Shown here: in pieces, positions 12,550 to 22,929 of the stretch
Layout of the letters: the number at the start of each line of letters is the position of its first letter
Position numbering within the stretch: the stretch's first letter is position 1
NCBI GenBank assembly: GCA_014526335.1
Contig: JACTAT010000032.1
Span: forward strand, 3,364,642-3,428,641
From: Chrysaora quinquecirrha
Lineage: Eukaryota > Cnidaria > Scyphozoa > Semaeostomeae > Pelagiidae
Length of the DNA: 64,000 bases
Direction of reading: 5' to 3'
Made by a program: the position numbers and the translations under genes
Notes under the pieces: generated by a model
What the model was told of the DNA's origin: nothing
The model's database searches: none
The model's input: only the letters and a program-made list of their open reading frames with translations

Positions 12550-13140
12550 TAATAGACAGGACATTTTTGGCAACATTCTAGCAAACTGGGTAACCGGAAA
12601 TTTTAAAGTTGTTTTGGACTCTTTGGTGGTTGGTGGTCATTTAAAGACTTGGGAACATTCTGGCAAATCAATGGTTGTGACGTCATCGATGACGTAGAAA
12701 AGTTACGGTCAGTGAAAATCTGATTTTTCAATTTTGTGTTTTTAATGATATGGTCAGAAGGAACATCTCAAATGGAGCAAAAAATTATAAAACACCAATT
12801 CGATGTGGCTTAATACTCAGAAGTTATTACGATTCGAAATTCGTGTGACGTCATCAAAACGCTAAACTGATATATTGAGTCTTAACCGTTTCGTGCATAA
12901 ATCTTTCTTTTGATGTGTTCAGCGTTACTTTTAGGATAAAAGCATCATGTTCTCGGTCACTTACGCTAATTTTTGTCATTTCAAACCTTAAATTACGAAG
13001 AATGGCGAAGAATGCTCGTAATTTCTATTGCGATGCAGCTAGGGTTCCGAACTAATATGAATGTTGAAAAAGATGAAAAAGATAAAACATTTTCTGCTTA
13101 CTTTCTCTGAGAATGGTAATATGATTGAGCTAGATAGATC
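12550..13140 (+). repeat. Left inverted arm of foldback element
   Basis: Outer end taatagacaggacatttttg, inner end near gagctagatagatc. It pairs with 14567-15153. Confidence 0.88.
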
Positions 13141-13929
13141 TAAGTACTAAAAAGTGGATCTCAAGGTAATCATATACCAAAAATAGGGGCACTGCTTACA
13201 AAAGTTGAACAGCCGCAGTTTGATACGTGGTCACTTGGTTAGGAAGAAATGCTCAAAGAAAGAGGGGAACAGCCATTGAGGGTTGAGTTTCATTGCATAG
13301 ACGAAACTCCATAACATCAATAGGTATGTCCATTTCAGTCGACAAGATTGGCGAAAGACAAGAAGAAATTGCGCGGCCACTTGCCAGCTACTAGCGATTG
13401 CTGAAATGAACTGGAGCGAATCTTAGCGAAACCAATCGACCGATTCAGTTTCAGTTCAATATTTCGGCAACAAAATTTGTGCCAGAATGGGAGCCACAAG
13501 CCAGAAAATATCTGAATCTGCGAACCTACCCTATAAATCCTATTTAGCGTTTTTCTTACGTTTTTTCATCATTATCATTCAGTGCTCGTCTCTGCTATTA
13601 TTGGAGAATTCGTCCCACAAAGCCGCACTTACAGAGTTCTACATTTTTCAACGTAACAACTTGCGAACTGCGTCTCTCACCTTGCAACTCTAAAAACGTA
13701 ATCAAAATTCTTTGCAAAAGTCAATTGAAATACCTTATCGATTACTGTTATCTTGTATAAATCTCTGTATCATGCCTATTAAGACTGATAAAAAGTGGCA
13801 CACTTCGTACTTTAACACGAAAGTGAACGAATTTTTCTGTGTTTGGGGTGAACCGTAGTATTTGAATTCCCCTCCAATCCACCACCAAGCCTCTTTTCCA
13901 AACTAGCAATATCCGCTGACGATAACCGC

Positions 13930-14480
13930 CTATGCCAACACCTACACCAGTGCCTATGCCTTCGCTTACACCATTGCCTACATCTACACCTACGCCGGTG
14001 CCTATGCATTCGCCTACACCGATGCCTACATCTAAATCTACACCTGTGCCTATGGCTTTGCCTATGCCTTTGCCTTCGTCTACACCCGTGGCGATACCTT
14101 CGCCTACACCTATGCCTTGATCTACACCTACGCCTGTGCCTTAGCCTAGACCTATGCCTTCATCTACACATACACCTGTTCCTGTGCCTACGCCTATGCC
14201 TATGCCTTTGCCTACACCTGTGCGTATGCCTTCGCCTTCGCCTATGCCTTTGCCTACACCTACTATACCTGTGCCTTAGCCTAGACCTATGCCTTCATCT
14301 ACACATACACCTGTTCCTGTGCCTACGCCTATGCCTATGCCTACACCTACACCTGTGCGTATGCCTTCGCCTACACCAATGCCTACATCTAAAACTACAC
14401 CTGTGCCTATGCCTATGCCTTCGCCTATGCCTTCATCTACACCTACACTTGTTTCTATGCCTTCGCCTATGCCTTTGTCT
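13930..14480 (+). repeat. CCTANNCCTATG-type minisatellite encoding Pro/Met/Thr repeats
   Basis: Six- to twelve-base units (cctatgcct, cctacacct) repeat for about 550 bp. On the plus strand two open stretches, 13932-14120 and 14289-14573, read as MPTPTPVPMPSLTP-like strings. The middle contains in-frame stops. A larger internal duplication is visible: ttagcctagacctatgccttcatctacac occurs near 14141 and again near 14277. No signal peptide or other domain is present, so I treat it as a minisatellite and not as a gene. Confidence 0.85.
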
Positions 14481-14566
14481 ACAACTTGTCGACATAGGTG
14501 TCTGCCGAGCATTTACGGCTACATAAATCAAATAAAAGACCATGGTCATAAAAAAGTAATTCGCTC

Positions 14567-15153
14567 GATCTAGCTCAATCATATTACCATTCTCCGAGAA
14601 AGTAAGCAGAAAATGTTTTATCTTTTTCATCTTTTTCAACATTCATAGTAGTTCGGAACCCTAGCTGCATCGCAATAGAAATTACGAGCATTCTTCGCCA
14701 TTCTTCGTAATTTAAGGTTTGAAAGGACAAAAATTAGCGTATAAGTGACCGAGAACATGATGCTTTTATCCTAAAAGTAACGCTGAACACATCAAAAGAA
14801 AGATTTATGCACGAAACGGTTAAGACTCAAAATATCAGTTTTGCGTTTTGATGACGTCACACGAATTTCGAATCGTAATAACTTCTGAGTATTAAGCCAC
14901 ATCGAATTGGTGTTTTATAATTTTTTGCTCCATTTGAGATGTTCCTTCTGACCATATCATTAAAAACACAAAATTAAAAAATCAGATTTTCACTGACCGT
15001 AACTTTTCTACGTCATCGATGACGTCACAACCATTGATTTGCCAGAATGTTCCCAAGTCTTAAAATGACCACCAACCACCAAAGAGTCCAAAACTACTTT
15101 AAAATTTCCGGTTACCCAGTTTGCTAGAGTGTTGCCAAAAATGCCCTGTCTAT
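14567..15153 (-). repeat. Right inverted arm of foldback element
   Basis: Reverse complement of the left arm with scattered substitutions and single-base indels. Outer end is ccaaaaatgccctgtctata. Confidence 0.88.
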
Positions 15154-15221
15154 AAGTGTTGTCGTTAGTGGGCATCATTAACAAAATGCAATTGCTTGCA
15201 AAAAACATCAGTAAGTATCAA

Positions 15222-15440
15222 CTGTAAGTGTAGCGCAGTGTAATAATGCGCTTCTTACTTGGGCTAAAGGTTGTGAGTTCGATCCACGATGCAGGAACTA
15301 AAAACTTGACACCAAGATTTTCTCGCAAAAAGCCGGCTCGGTCGGGCTTCAAAAAAAGGTTTGACTACAATATTACAAAATGTTGCTCAAATCTAATCCA
15401 ATTTGATTTGATTTTTTATTTTGAAATATTATCATATAAT
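15222..15440 (+). mobile_element. tRNA-derived SINE
   Basis: A box-like start (gtgtagcgcagtgtaataatg) is followed about 30 bases later by a B box (gttgtgagttcgatccacga). An unrelated tail and an A/T-rich 3' end come next. The head does not fold convincingly into an aminoacylatable tRNA. Confidence 0.55.
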
Positions 15441-15597
15441 TTTTGATTGGGTTGTTATTGTCAGAATATTCTAGAAGTCCTCTTGCGTGCTTTTATGAGA
15501 AGAGAAGGAGGAGATTGTGGCGCAGTGGAAAATGTTGCCAATTGTTACCAAAGTTTTGGATTCTTCCAGGAAAGGTTCATCAATGTCATCATTCGGA

Positions 15598-15810
15598 TTA
15601 TCATCATAATGGATCATTTTCATCATCATCATCATCGTCATCACCATCACCAATCGTCGTCTTCAACACGATCATCATTGTCGAAGATGATGATGATCAT
15701 TTTGAAGACAACAATGATGATCACCGTCTTGAACAACGTCGCCTTCTTTTTCGTCATCTTCGTCATTATGATCATCATCTTCATCGTTATTATCATCATC
15801 ATCAGCGTCC
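15598..15810 (+). repeat. (ATC/CAT)n imperfect microsatellite
   Basis: About 210 bp of imperfect atc/cat triplets with cg-containing variants. It generates long His/Asp- or Ile/Met-rich open frames in several phases, which are artefacts of the repeat. Confidence 0.85.
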
Positions 15811-15931
15811 TTTGGACATTGCTACAGCGTTGCTAGTTTTCCTTATCGAACAATGTGAAGCTGACATAACCCGCAAATCTGTAGGAAATGACTGTTATTG
15901 TGCTAATACAGTTATTCATAGCAGAAAATGA

Positions 15932-16800
15932 ATGTATTGTAAACAAAATTTTTCCGGTGAGATATATTTCGAATGTAGTCTTAAAGTATCGACATAGTTA
16001 TCATGGCAAACATCGCGGAGTTTCCAAATTGATACAACAGAATTAATCTTTCTATTCACCGCAAAAAAATGATGGGGCCGAAATAACAAGAAATTTGTCC
16101 TCTACATGTAAAATATGTATGCTTTTGATGAAAGGGAGAAACAGTGTCTTCATTTCATATCTTTTGAAATGAAGTGCAGGCTGTCCAAGACTGAAGGCTT
16201 AACTTCATGAATGCATCAGAGTTTTTTATTAGCTGTCGCTAATAACCAGAACTTAGGATGTAAGAACATCTATTTCGAATGGAATGGATTAATGCAATAA
16301 GAAATAAGTTATTGTCCGAAGCATAAGCCATTACCTTTGTTGATGATGCAATGGTAGATGTTTTTTCCCAGCATATTATCATTTGCATCTGCTACAATTA
16401 TGCTTCTCTCCGAACTTTCTCGTTATCTAGAAAAAAGATGGAGGCAAAAGTCCGTGCTGCCTTTCTGATTTTTTCCATGAAGAACATTGCGTATACCGCA
16501 CGAAACTTACCTCCAATTGTTGACGAGGAGTTTGTTCCCAGAACAAGTATTTCGCTTGACTGGAGTCTTTGAGGATCTCACGGTCTATTACTGTGAATAA
16601 AAAGAACAACAAGTGGAAAGTGTTAAAATAGTTCCAAAAGTCGATAGGCCTAACCGCAAAATTCTGCATTCCATGTAGAAAAGTCTTGGAATAATGTTAC
16701 ATCCTTGGATGTAAAACTTTTCACCCTTTGATTTCGGCAGGTTGATAGGCCACACCAAAGGAGATTTGATATCCTGGTATAGGAAAACAGTAATCATTCA
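15932..16800. other. Spacer without supported features
   Basis: Short open frames occur on both strands (for example 16351-16572 plus and 16797-16588 minus). None has a recognisable motif. The minus-strand one could be the far 3' end of the cassette that ends at 16808. Confidence 0.4.
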
Positions 16801-16807
16801 TGTTGGT

Positions 16808-17876
16808 TCACGCAGTTTCTTCTTTTGCGGGTTTTTCCAGCAAAGAAATGAAAGTATCTGTTAGCAATATAGATTCACCTATCTTCAAAAGAAGATCCCA
16901 ATGGAACACACTTGCCTGAACATCTTCCTTTCCATACAGAAACTTCAATGCATCTTTATATGAGCAAACATCCCTTTCCATTTCATACCAAGTCAGCAAC
17001 TCTGGCAGCAACACAAAGTTGAAGAAGTTAGATGTAAATAACATAAATTTCTCTTGAAAATACTCTGTCTCGTAACCTCCATTATCAAACAAGCGTCCAG
17101 ATGGCTCTCGGTAGTACACTAGCATTTTTTGCATGTGTCTTATGTACCCAATGAGTTGCATCTCCCCATATCTTCTTTGTAAAAGATTCAGTTCTTTAAT
17201 CGCAAGAGAGAGGATAGAGTTTTGCTGGTTAGCGCAGCAGCCATCCGTTCCGAAACTAGAGTACCCGCACTGAAATTCTGACGGGCGTGTAGAATATCAT
17301 TTTTTACATTATTTTTGTTATTGGTAAAGCTTATTGCAACCGGGTTGTCGTCCATCAGTGACTCATCAGAGCTACTTTCGTCATCGCTGCTGTTATAAAC
17401 GTCTTCATTCTCAGAGTCAACTAACTCTTCACCCAGAGGCTCTTCGTTAATTAGTTTTTTAGTTTCGGGGGCTGTCTCTGGCTCTGGTACTGTCTCCGTC
17501 TATTCCCTTTGCTCAGAAAAGCAAGGTGTTTTAGGCAGGCAAAGGTGTCCTCGCCGTCCTTTAATACATCGAATGCGAAATCTGTCTTTATCTGGTCCTT
17601 TGTTACAAGGGCTGTTTCTACAGGCAAAAATGCTAGATTTTTTGTGTTTCCTGTGCTTTTCTTTCCTCTTGAACATACAGTTCTGTGAGCGATCCATGCC
17701 CGAATGTCGATCATCTCATCTGGTGACGGCAGCCAGAGTTCTTGATGCAGAAGGCAGTATTTATTCAGGCAGGTATATGCACCACAGTCGTAGCAATTTA
17801 CCAGTTTTGCCACCTGGTTACTGCTGATCAAACACCACTCGCTGGAGTAAATCGTATTTAATGTTCCTTGCACCAT
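16808..17876 (-). pseudogene. C-terminal part of the RecQ-PHD-protease cassette
   Basis: Two open blocks on the same strand as the helicase and PHD-protease blocks. 17876-17451 begins MVQGTLNTIYSSEW and has a Cys-rich patch (CYDCGAYTCLNKYCLLHQ) that may bind zinc. It is followed by an acidic Ser/Asp/Glu run near 17440-17350 and then 17161-16808, rich in aromatic and leucine residues. An upstream frame (ILSLAIKELNLLQRRYGEMQ) joins the last block without a stop, so the true block is longer. I recognise no domain in the last block. Placement with the upstream parts rests on strand, spacing and similar decay. Confidence 0.45.
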
Positions 17877-18191
17877 CTCTATATCACACTATGTATAATA
17901 GAGAAGATGGTAGGCCTTGTAACGTGCAGAGAGTCACAATAGACTATACTTCTGCTTTTGGGAAAAATTCCCGCTGATTACAAGTGAAGATTAGAGCCAC
18001 TTGTTGAGCGATGGAGCACAGGAATGACAATGACATCTTTTTTTAACCAGGTCGGGTCTGTCATGATATTATAGATTTCCTATGTTTGTCTGTTCTCTAT
18101 CAAGGATGCCACAAAGTAAGTAGCAGTGGCTGCAACAGATAGATCACAGACTTCATCACACAATGAGTAAGCGCCGGATTGAATGCATATG

Positions 18192-19655
18192 TCATTGATC
18201 CAGGAGTTGCCTGACAACGTATGTATATTTTGTGATGTAAATGATGATGTAGCTGGTACAGGTATATTTGCCTGTCCAATACTGCTCGACCTCCTGTTTA
18301 ATTCTTTGATCTAAGAACCATGGTTGATGCGTTTTTACATTCTCTTCATTTATTGTATTGTCTTTATCCGATTCGAAATGATCGTCTCTGAAGTAAGATA
18401 GAAGGTATGTTGTTTTCCTGAAATCTTGGGATTGCATTTTGGCAAAAGTGGATGCTTTTCTGACAACAGAATCGTCATAAGTGTAAGCGTATCCATTCGC
18501 ATCAAACAGTGTTGCAACAAAATGACCAGAAAACTGGCTAATTGCAACCAAGTTTGCTGCTCCAACTAAACGATAGCAGACGCCTCTTCTTGCACATATT
18601 CTAAAATCTAGTTGTTCCGAGACAATAATAGGTGTTTTTTTCAAATGTCCTATAGCAATAGGCTCAGAGACCCTGTTCGTCTCAACTACTAGAATAGAAG
18701 GTGCGTTCAGCAAGAAAGACAAGTAATAGTACATGCCTTGTTCGGAACCTGGGCTTTAGATTGCTTCCTTCATTTTTTCTTTAATATTCATTGCCTTATG
18801 CTTGGCGCAATCCCATCCTGATCCCTGGCTTTCCAGGGAATATTGGCAGGCAACAGAGTCCCAAATTACTGATGAAAGCCTTAGTGGCTCTTTCCATTCT
18901 GGCACATGTACTTGAAAATAGCCCCGTCAGAACAAGTCTCCACACATAGCAGGGAATGATCTGCAAATGAGAAGCATTGCCACCTTCGGACAGATTAGAT
19001 CTTCAATAAAATCTTGCGAAGTTTTGGCTTGCAGTGCTTGAATTATACAGGTGAGAAATTCAAGGCGGTCAAACTGCTCGGTTTCGGACATCTGGTAACC
19101 AACCCAATTGATAAGATGGTTTATTTCATCAGTTATTGGTACTGGTGATCAGCTTCCGTTTGTTTTCTGCTGCTCGTGTATCCTGCCAAGCATCACATTT
19201 ACTTCAGATTGGCAGATGTAATTACATTGCTTGATGAGCAACTGCATATTGTTTGCAAGATTGTACTCATCCAGCAGGTTGTCATGAAGGGATTTCGTAT
19301 CCCTCTGACTGAGTATACTCTTTGTGATAGTAGAAGAGGTTGGTTGGTGTCTTCAATCGAAACTGCATGGACTGCATTCTGATCCGCTAATGACATTTCA
19401 TTCCATCTATCATACTGTCTTTTTATGATCTCAGTGTTGTGCAAGGCAAGGTTGACACTGGTATGGGCTAGAAATCTTATGAAGGGCATGAAATTGCCCA
19501 ACACACATCTTTTGCAACTATAAAACATTGCAGCCTCTGTATATGCAACATCAATCTCTTGGCATTCCACATGAAACCAAACTTTGCATAAATTGCACTG
19601 CACCATAGGGGCTCTCTTCTGCTCCCAAGATAAGCCGCAGCTACAATGTTCTCTT
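18192..19655 (-). pseudogene. PHD finger plus C19-like (ubiquitin protease-like) domain, decayed
   Basis: In reading order: a PHD finger with all eight ligands in Cys4-His-Cys3 order (CSCG, CNLC, H-x2-C, CKRC; 19650-19500); a linker; then GIRNPFMTTCWMSTILQ (about 19308-19258), which fits the Cys box of C19 ubiquitin-specific proteases (N.G.TC.MNS.LQ). Next come about 500 bases with one or two breaks and, in frame 18734-18192, SGHFVATLFDANGYAYTYDD (about 18520-18465), which fits the C19 His box. PHD fingers usually read histone tails, and C19 enzymes remove ubiquitin. Here the pairing suggests a chromatin- or ubiquitin-directed accessory function, which is inference. Stops and frame changes, for example near 19140, 18905 and 18770, show decay or unrecognised introns. 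Confidence 0.6.
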
Positions 19656-19717
19656 TCTGCCTTTTCCCCTTCTTTCTTATCTATGAAGCTGTTCTGCTCC
19701 TACTCGTTCAAATTTCT

Positions 19718-20400
19718 CTACCTTCTCCTTACTTTGTCCATATATCCTGTAACTGTTGGCGAATTTTCAGCCTCTTTTTGCCATACGGAGTCTTGAAATT
19801 TACCAAATGCCAGCTTCTGCTTGATGGAAGTGGTTGCAGGCTTTTTAGGTGGTTCTTTGGAAACGCCGCAACACTTTGAGAATGACATGGATCTCTGTCC
19901 AGGACGAAATAAACCCTTGGCTCTCCTGGCTGGACTTTTGGGGCGTTGACTTGTTCCAGCTCTCTTCAACAGGCTTCTCTCATGTAAGTGGCTCTGACAT
20001 GTAATCAGTCTGCTGATAACCTGATAACCTGTTTGTCATACTTTCATGGAGTTTGTTGCTCATTGGGCTCTTTACTCTACACTTAATACCATCCCACAAA
20101 CAATCAACAAACTGTCTTGAGGGACCCTTGCGTAGCTCAGACGCTGTACGGAATGGTCTACAGACAATTTCAATAGCGACGGATACCTCTTGAGAGTGCT
20201 AAACAGTCCTTCTATTTGTCTACTCTGTTGCGTGCCATGAAAAAGGATACTATTTTGTCTCTCTTGTGCTCCGTATCATTAAATCTTGTTAAGTCTTCCA
20301 AGCATAAGTTAGTCCACAGCGTTGAGGTGGGAAGCTTGCTCTTGATTAGATACTCCATATATTTTAAACTATGAAGGGAATTTATTTCCAGACTTTTCTT
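19718..20400 (-). pseudogene. Linker region between RecQ-like and PHD blocks
   Basis: 19969-19718 is open and basic (Lys/Arg/Pro-rich, QRPKSPARRAKGLFRPGQRS), as expected of a nuclear disordered linker. A frame change joins it to the PHD block. Upstream, about 20340-20100, a stretch reads FHGTQQSRQIEGLFSTLKRY, broken by stops; I cannot assign it to helicase motifs. Confidence 0.4.
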
Positions 20401-20409
20401 TTTTTAGAT

Positions 20410-20992
20410 TTATTGGCTTCACGAGGCTCACAGAGAGGTTGATTGGGGAGTCATCTCTAAGTTAAACTCACCATGGAGGGATACAGTGTGCTTCATCAAA
20501 AACAACACCAACACAACTTGTTGAAAATGCATCTGAAAAAAGGAATTTTCTCCATCGCTTTGTTGCAAGCATGGATCTGGGCAGAGTGAAAATGAAGTGA
20601 TAGTTCAGTTGCCCCCTTCTTCTATCTCCTGCAATCCTCACTCTGAATCAGAGTAGATGGCAGCAGCACTTAATCCAGCCTTTCGTAGTTTAGTAACCTC
20701 ATCTAGCATCGAAGACTCGAATGGAGAAATCACCAAAACAGAACTTTGAAATGGAATCAGACCCCTCAAATGGTCAGCAACGATAGGAATGGCTTGAAGA
20801 ATCAGTGACTTCCATAACCTGTAGGCGCACTATAATACAAATTCTTTCCTTGAAAGAAATATCTGAGGGCTTTTTCTTGATCTCTTAGATGTGATCCACT
20901 TGATGGGCATATTTGATAAACTCAAAACCTTCTAAGAATTTCGCTTCGTCCCACACATTATCGTTCATAGCATTTGCTTTTACCCTCGCCAT
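20410..20992 (-). pseudogene. RecQ-like DEAH helicase N-terminal lobe, decayed
   Basis: Begins at ATG 20992 in a good context (aagATGGCG). Recognisable blocks: QGKNLYYSAPTGYG (Walker A, about 20850-20808), with a one-base frame change immediately after that separates it from the expected K-S; then IPIVADHLRG, SVLVISPFESSMLDEV (motif Ia region) and VGVVFDEAHCIPPW with DEAH at 20497-20486 (motif II, RecQ type). The C-terminal helicase lobe is not recognisable downstream. An early stop at about codon 38 and the Walker A frameshift make it non-functional as written. The gene diverges from ADAL, whose ATG is 476 bases away on the other strand. Confidence 0.65.
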
Positions 20993-21468
20993 CTTAGATT
21001 CACCAGAACACACAACACATGGCACCAGCTAAACCGCGCGCCAAATATTGCTTGAAGCGCGATATGTTGAACAATCCCATTGTTTCAGCACCAATCAGTT
21101 TCCGAGCTGCCTCCCGAAGGGGAGAGAGATAGATTTGATTGGTCTTCAAAACATAGTTTAAACAATCGAATCTTTGAATCTTTGAATCTAATCTTGCTAT
21201 GTTTAACATCAAAACGAGGCGGGAACAAACTTTTCTACTTTGTTTTGCAAACATGTTGTGCAGACTTGCAGATTGCAGACTCTACACTTTTGATGAGGAG
21301 TGAAGTCTGCCCGCAGGCCTACTGAGTAGTTCTTTTAAAGATACAGTCAGTCTTTCTGTTATTCACCATTTAACTCTTTTTCAGTCGAGACATCATCAGT
21401 TTGAGGTGAGATGTTAACAGTTGTTTCATTAAGACAAGAAGAATTTTTTTAGGCCAAGAAATATAATA

Positions 21469-22557
21469 ATGGAAAACTCCAATCACACAAACAAAATGGA
21501 AGATTTTTGCAGGATGATACCAAAAGTTGAGCTTCATGCACACATTAATGGCTCTTTAAGCAAAGATACACTAAGACAATTGATACAGATTAAAACATCT
21601 AAGGGGGAATTAAGGAATGAGGTGACTGACAAGATGATCTCAATTATTGATGGTGAGAAAAGGACATTAGCTGATGCTTTTGAAATTTTCAAAGTTGTGC
21701 ATCAGGTGGTTGATAGTAGTGAGGCTGTTTATATTGCAACAAAAAATGTAATTAAGGAATTTATGGATGACGGTGTGAAATATTTAGAACTCAGGAGCAC
21801 ACCAAAAAATATTGGAGCAATGACGAAAGATGTGTATATGTCTTCTGTTTTAAAGGCGATTGATGAATCTAATAATAATAGTGACTTTGACATTATAACG
21901 AAATTCTTGGTCTCAATTGATAGACGGAATGGTAGCACTGTAGCAGAGCAGACTGTTGATCTTGCTTACAAGTACATGTGCATGAATGATTCTGTTATTG
22001 GCATTGATTTGAGTGGTGATCCATCACTTGGAAGGTCATCAGACTTTGTTTCCTCTCTATTTAGGGCTAAGTCATTAGGTCTCAAAACTGCAGTCCATCT
22101 TGCTGAATCAAAAGAAGATAAAACAGAAACCAAGGCAATGCTTGACATTCAACCTGATAGAATCGGCCATGGAACATGTCTTTTGCCAGAAGATGGAGGG
22201 CACCAAGATCTTGTAGATTTTGTAACCAAGCATAAAATTCCCCTTGAGCTGTGTCTGACTTCAAATGTGAAAGCACAAACAGTGATAGACTATGATGTTC
22301 ACCATTTTAAGAAATGGTATGACATGGGTCATCCTTGTGTGATATGCACTGATGATAAGGGTGTATTTGCAACCAGTCTGTCAAAAGAGTATCAACTTGC
22401 TGCTGAAACTTTCCAACTTGATTATCAGTCAGTATGGGATTTATCTGAAAATGCAATCAAGTACATCTTTGATTCAGATCATGTTAAAAAGGAACTCAAG
22501 AATATCTGGGAGCAAGAGAGACCCAAGCTAAAACATTATGGTTTCTTTCACAACTGA
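21469..22557 (+). CDS. ADAL: N6-methyl-AMP deaminase (adenosine deaminase-like, ADAL/MAPDA)
   Basis: A 362-residue cytosolic zinc hydrolase of the adenosine/AMP deaminase family. The close family member ADAL removes the methylamino group from N6-methyl-AMP to give IMP, cleaning up modified nucleotides from RNA and DNA turnover. Visible motifs: metal-binding HxH (ELHAHINGS, H23 and H25), third His with catalytic Glu (HLAES, H210 and E213), IGHGT (H234) and the C-terminal metal Asp pair (CTDDKGVF, D295-D296), all intact. LELCLTSNVK and EYQLAAETF blocks match ADAL rather than classical ADA. The first ATG is used; a second at codon 10 (21496) is also possible. The coding part has no introns, whereas vertebrate ADAL is split, so this may be a functional retrocopy or a lineage with lost introns. 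5' UTR introns are possible (tttcag near 21385, ttttag near 21452). Confidence 0.95.
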   Translation: MENSNHTNKMEDFCRMIPKVELHAHINGSLSKDTLRQLIQIKTSKGELRNEVTDKMISIIDGEKRTLADAFEIFKVVHQVVDSSEAVYIATKNVIKEFMDDGVKYLELRSTPKNIGAMTKDVYMSSVLKAIDESNNNSDFDIITKFLVSIDRRNGSTVAEQTVDLAYKYMCMNDSVIGIDLSGDPSLGRSSDFVSSLFRAKSLGLKTAVHLAESKEDKTETKAMLDIQPDRIGHGTCLLPEDGGHQDLVDFVTKHKIPLELCLTSNVKAQTVIDYDVHHFKKWYDMGHPCVICTDDKGVFATSLSKEYQLAAETFQLDYQSVWDLSENAIKYIFDSDHVKKELKNIWEQERPKLKHYGFFHN

Positions 22558-22929
22558 AATTTTGTCTGATTAGCAGAGACATTAGATGAACAAGGCATAT
22601 ATACAGCTTAAAGTTTGCAAAGTATGGTCTGGTTTTGGAATTAAATTTAAGATTTATATACCCTGCCAACAACCCCAACAGGCCTTTAACTATTGGGATG
22701 TGGAGGGTTGTAACACTATGATTTTTTTTAAAAATTACTTTCTTTTAAGTTGGTTACAAAAATAGCAAATTTTAGCAGCTAATACAAACCAACTGTAAAA
22801 AAGCACTTAAAAAACTTAAATCTACTACTATACGGAAATACTAACAGCAAACAAGCAAAGGTATTGATGGCTAGGATAATTAAGATATAAGTACATACAC
22901 AACATAACAACTGCATATAACACTACATA

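Larger units (their letters stand above)
12550..15153. mobile_element. Foldback-type element with about 590-bp inverted arms
   Basis: 12550-13140 and 14567-15153 are near-perfect reverse complements, both starting from tatagacaggRcatttttgg at the outer edges. Each arm contains the self-complementary tgacgtcatcgatgacgt block. The loop of about 1.4 kb (13141-14566) has no transposase frame; its right half is a proline-codon minisatellite. No convincing target-site duplication was found. Very long inverted arms with a tandem-repeat interior resemble foldback elements, but an ordinary inverted duplication cannot be excluded. Confidence 0.85.

Noticed and set aside
13932..14573. Proline-rich protein (MPTPTPVP repeats)
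   Set aside because: Minisatellite inside a foldback element, interrupted by stops, no signal peptide or flanking domain.
15443..15931. 162-codon open frame with Ser and Asp/His runs
   Set aside because: Driven by an atc/cat microsatellite; overlapping frames in other phases are also open and there is no domain.
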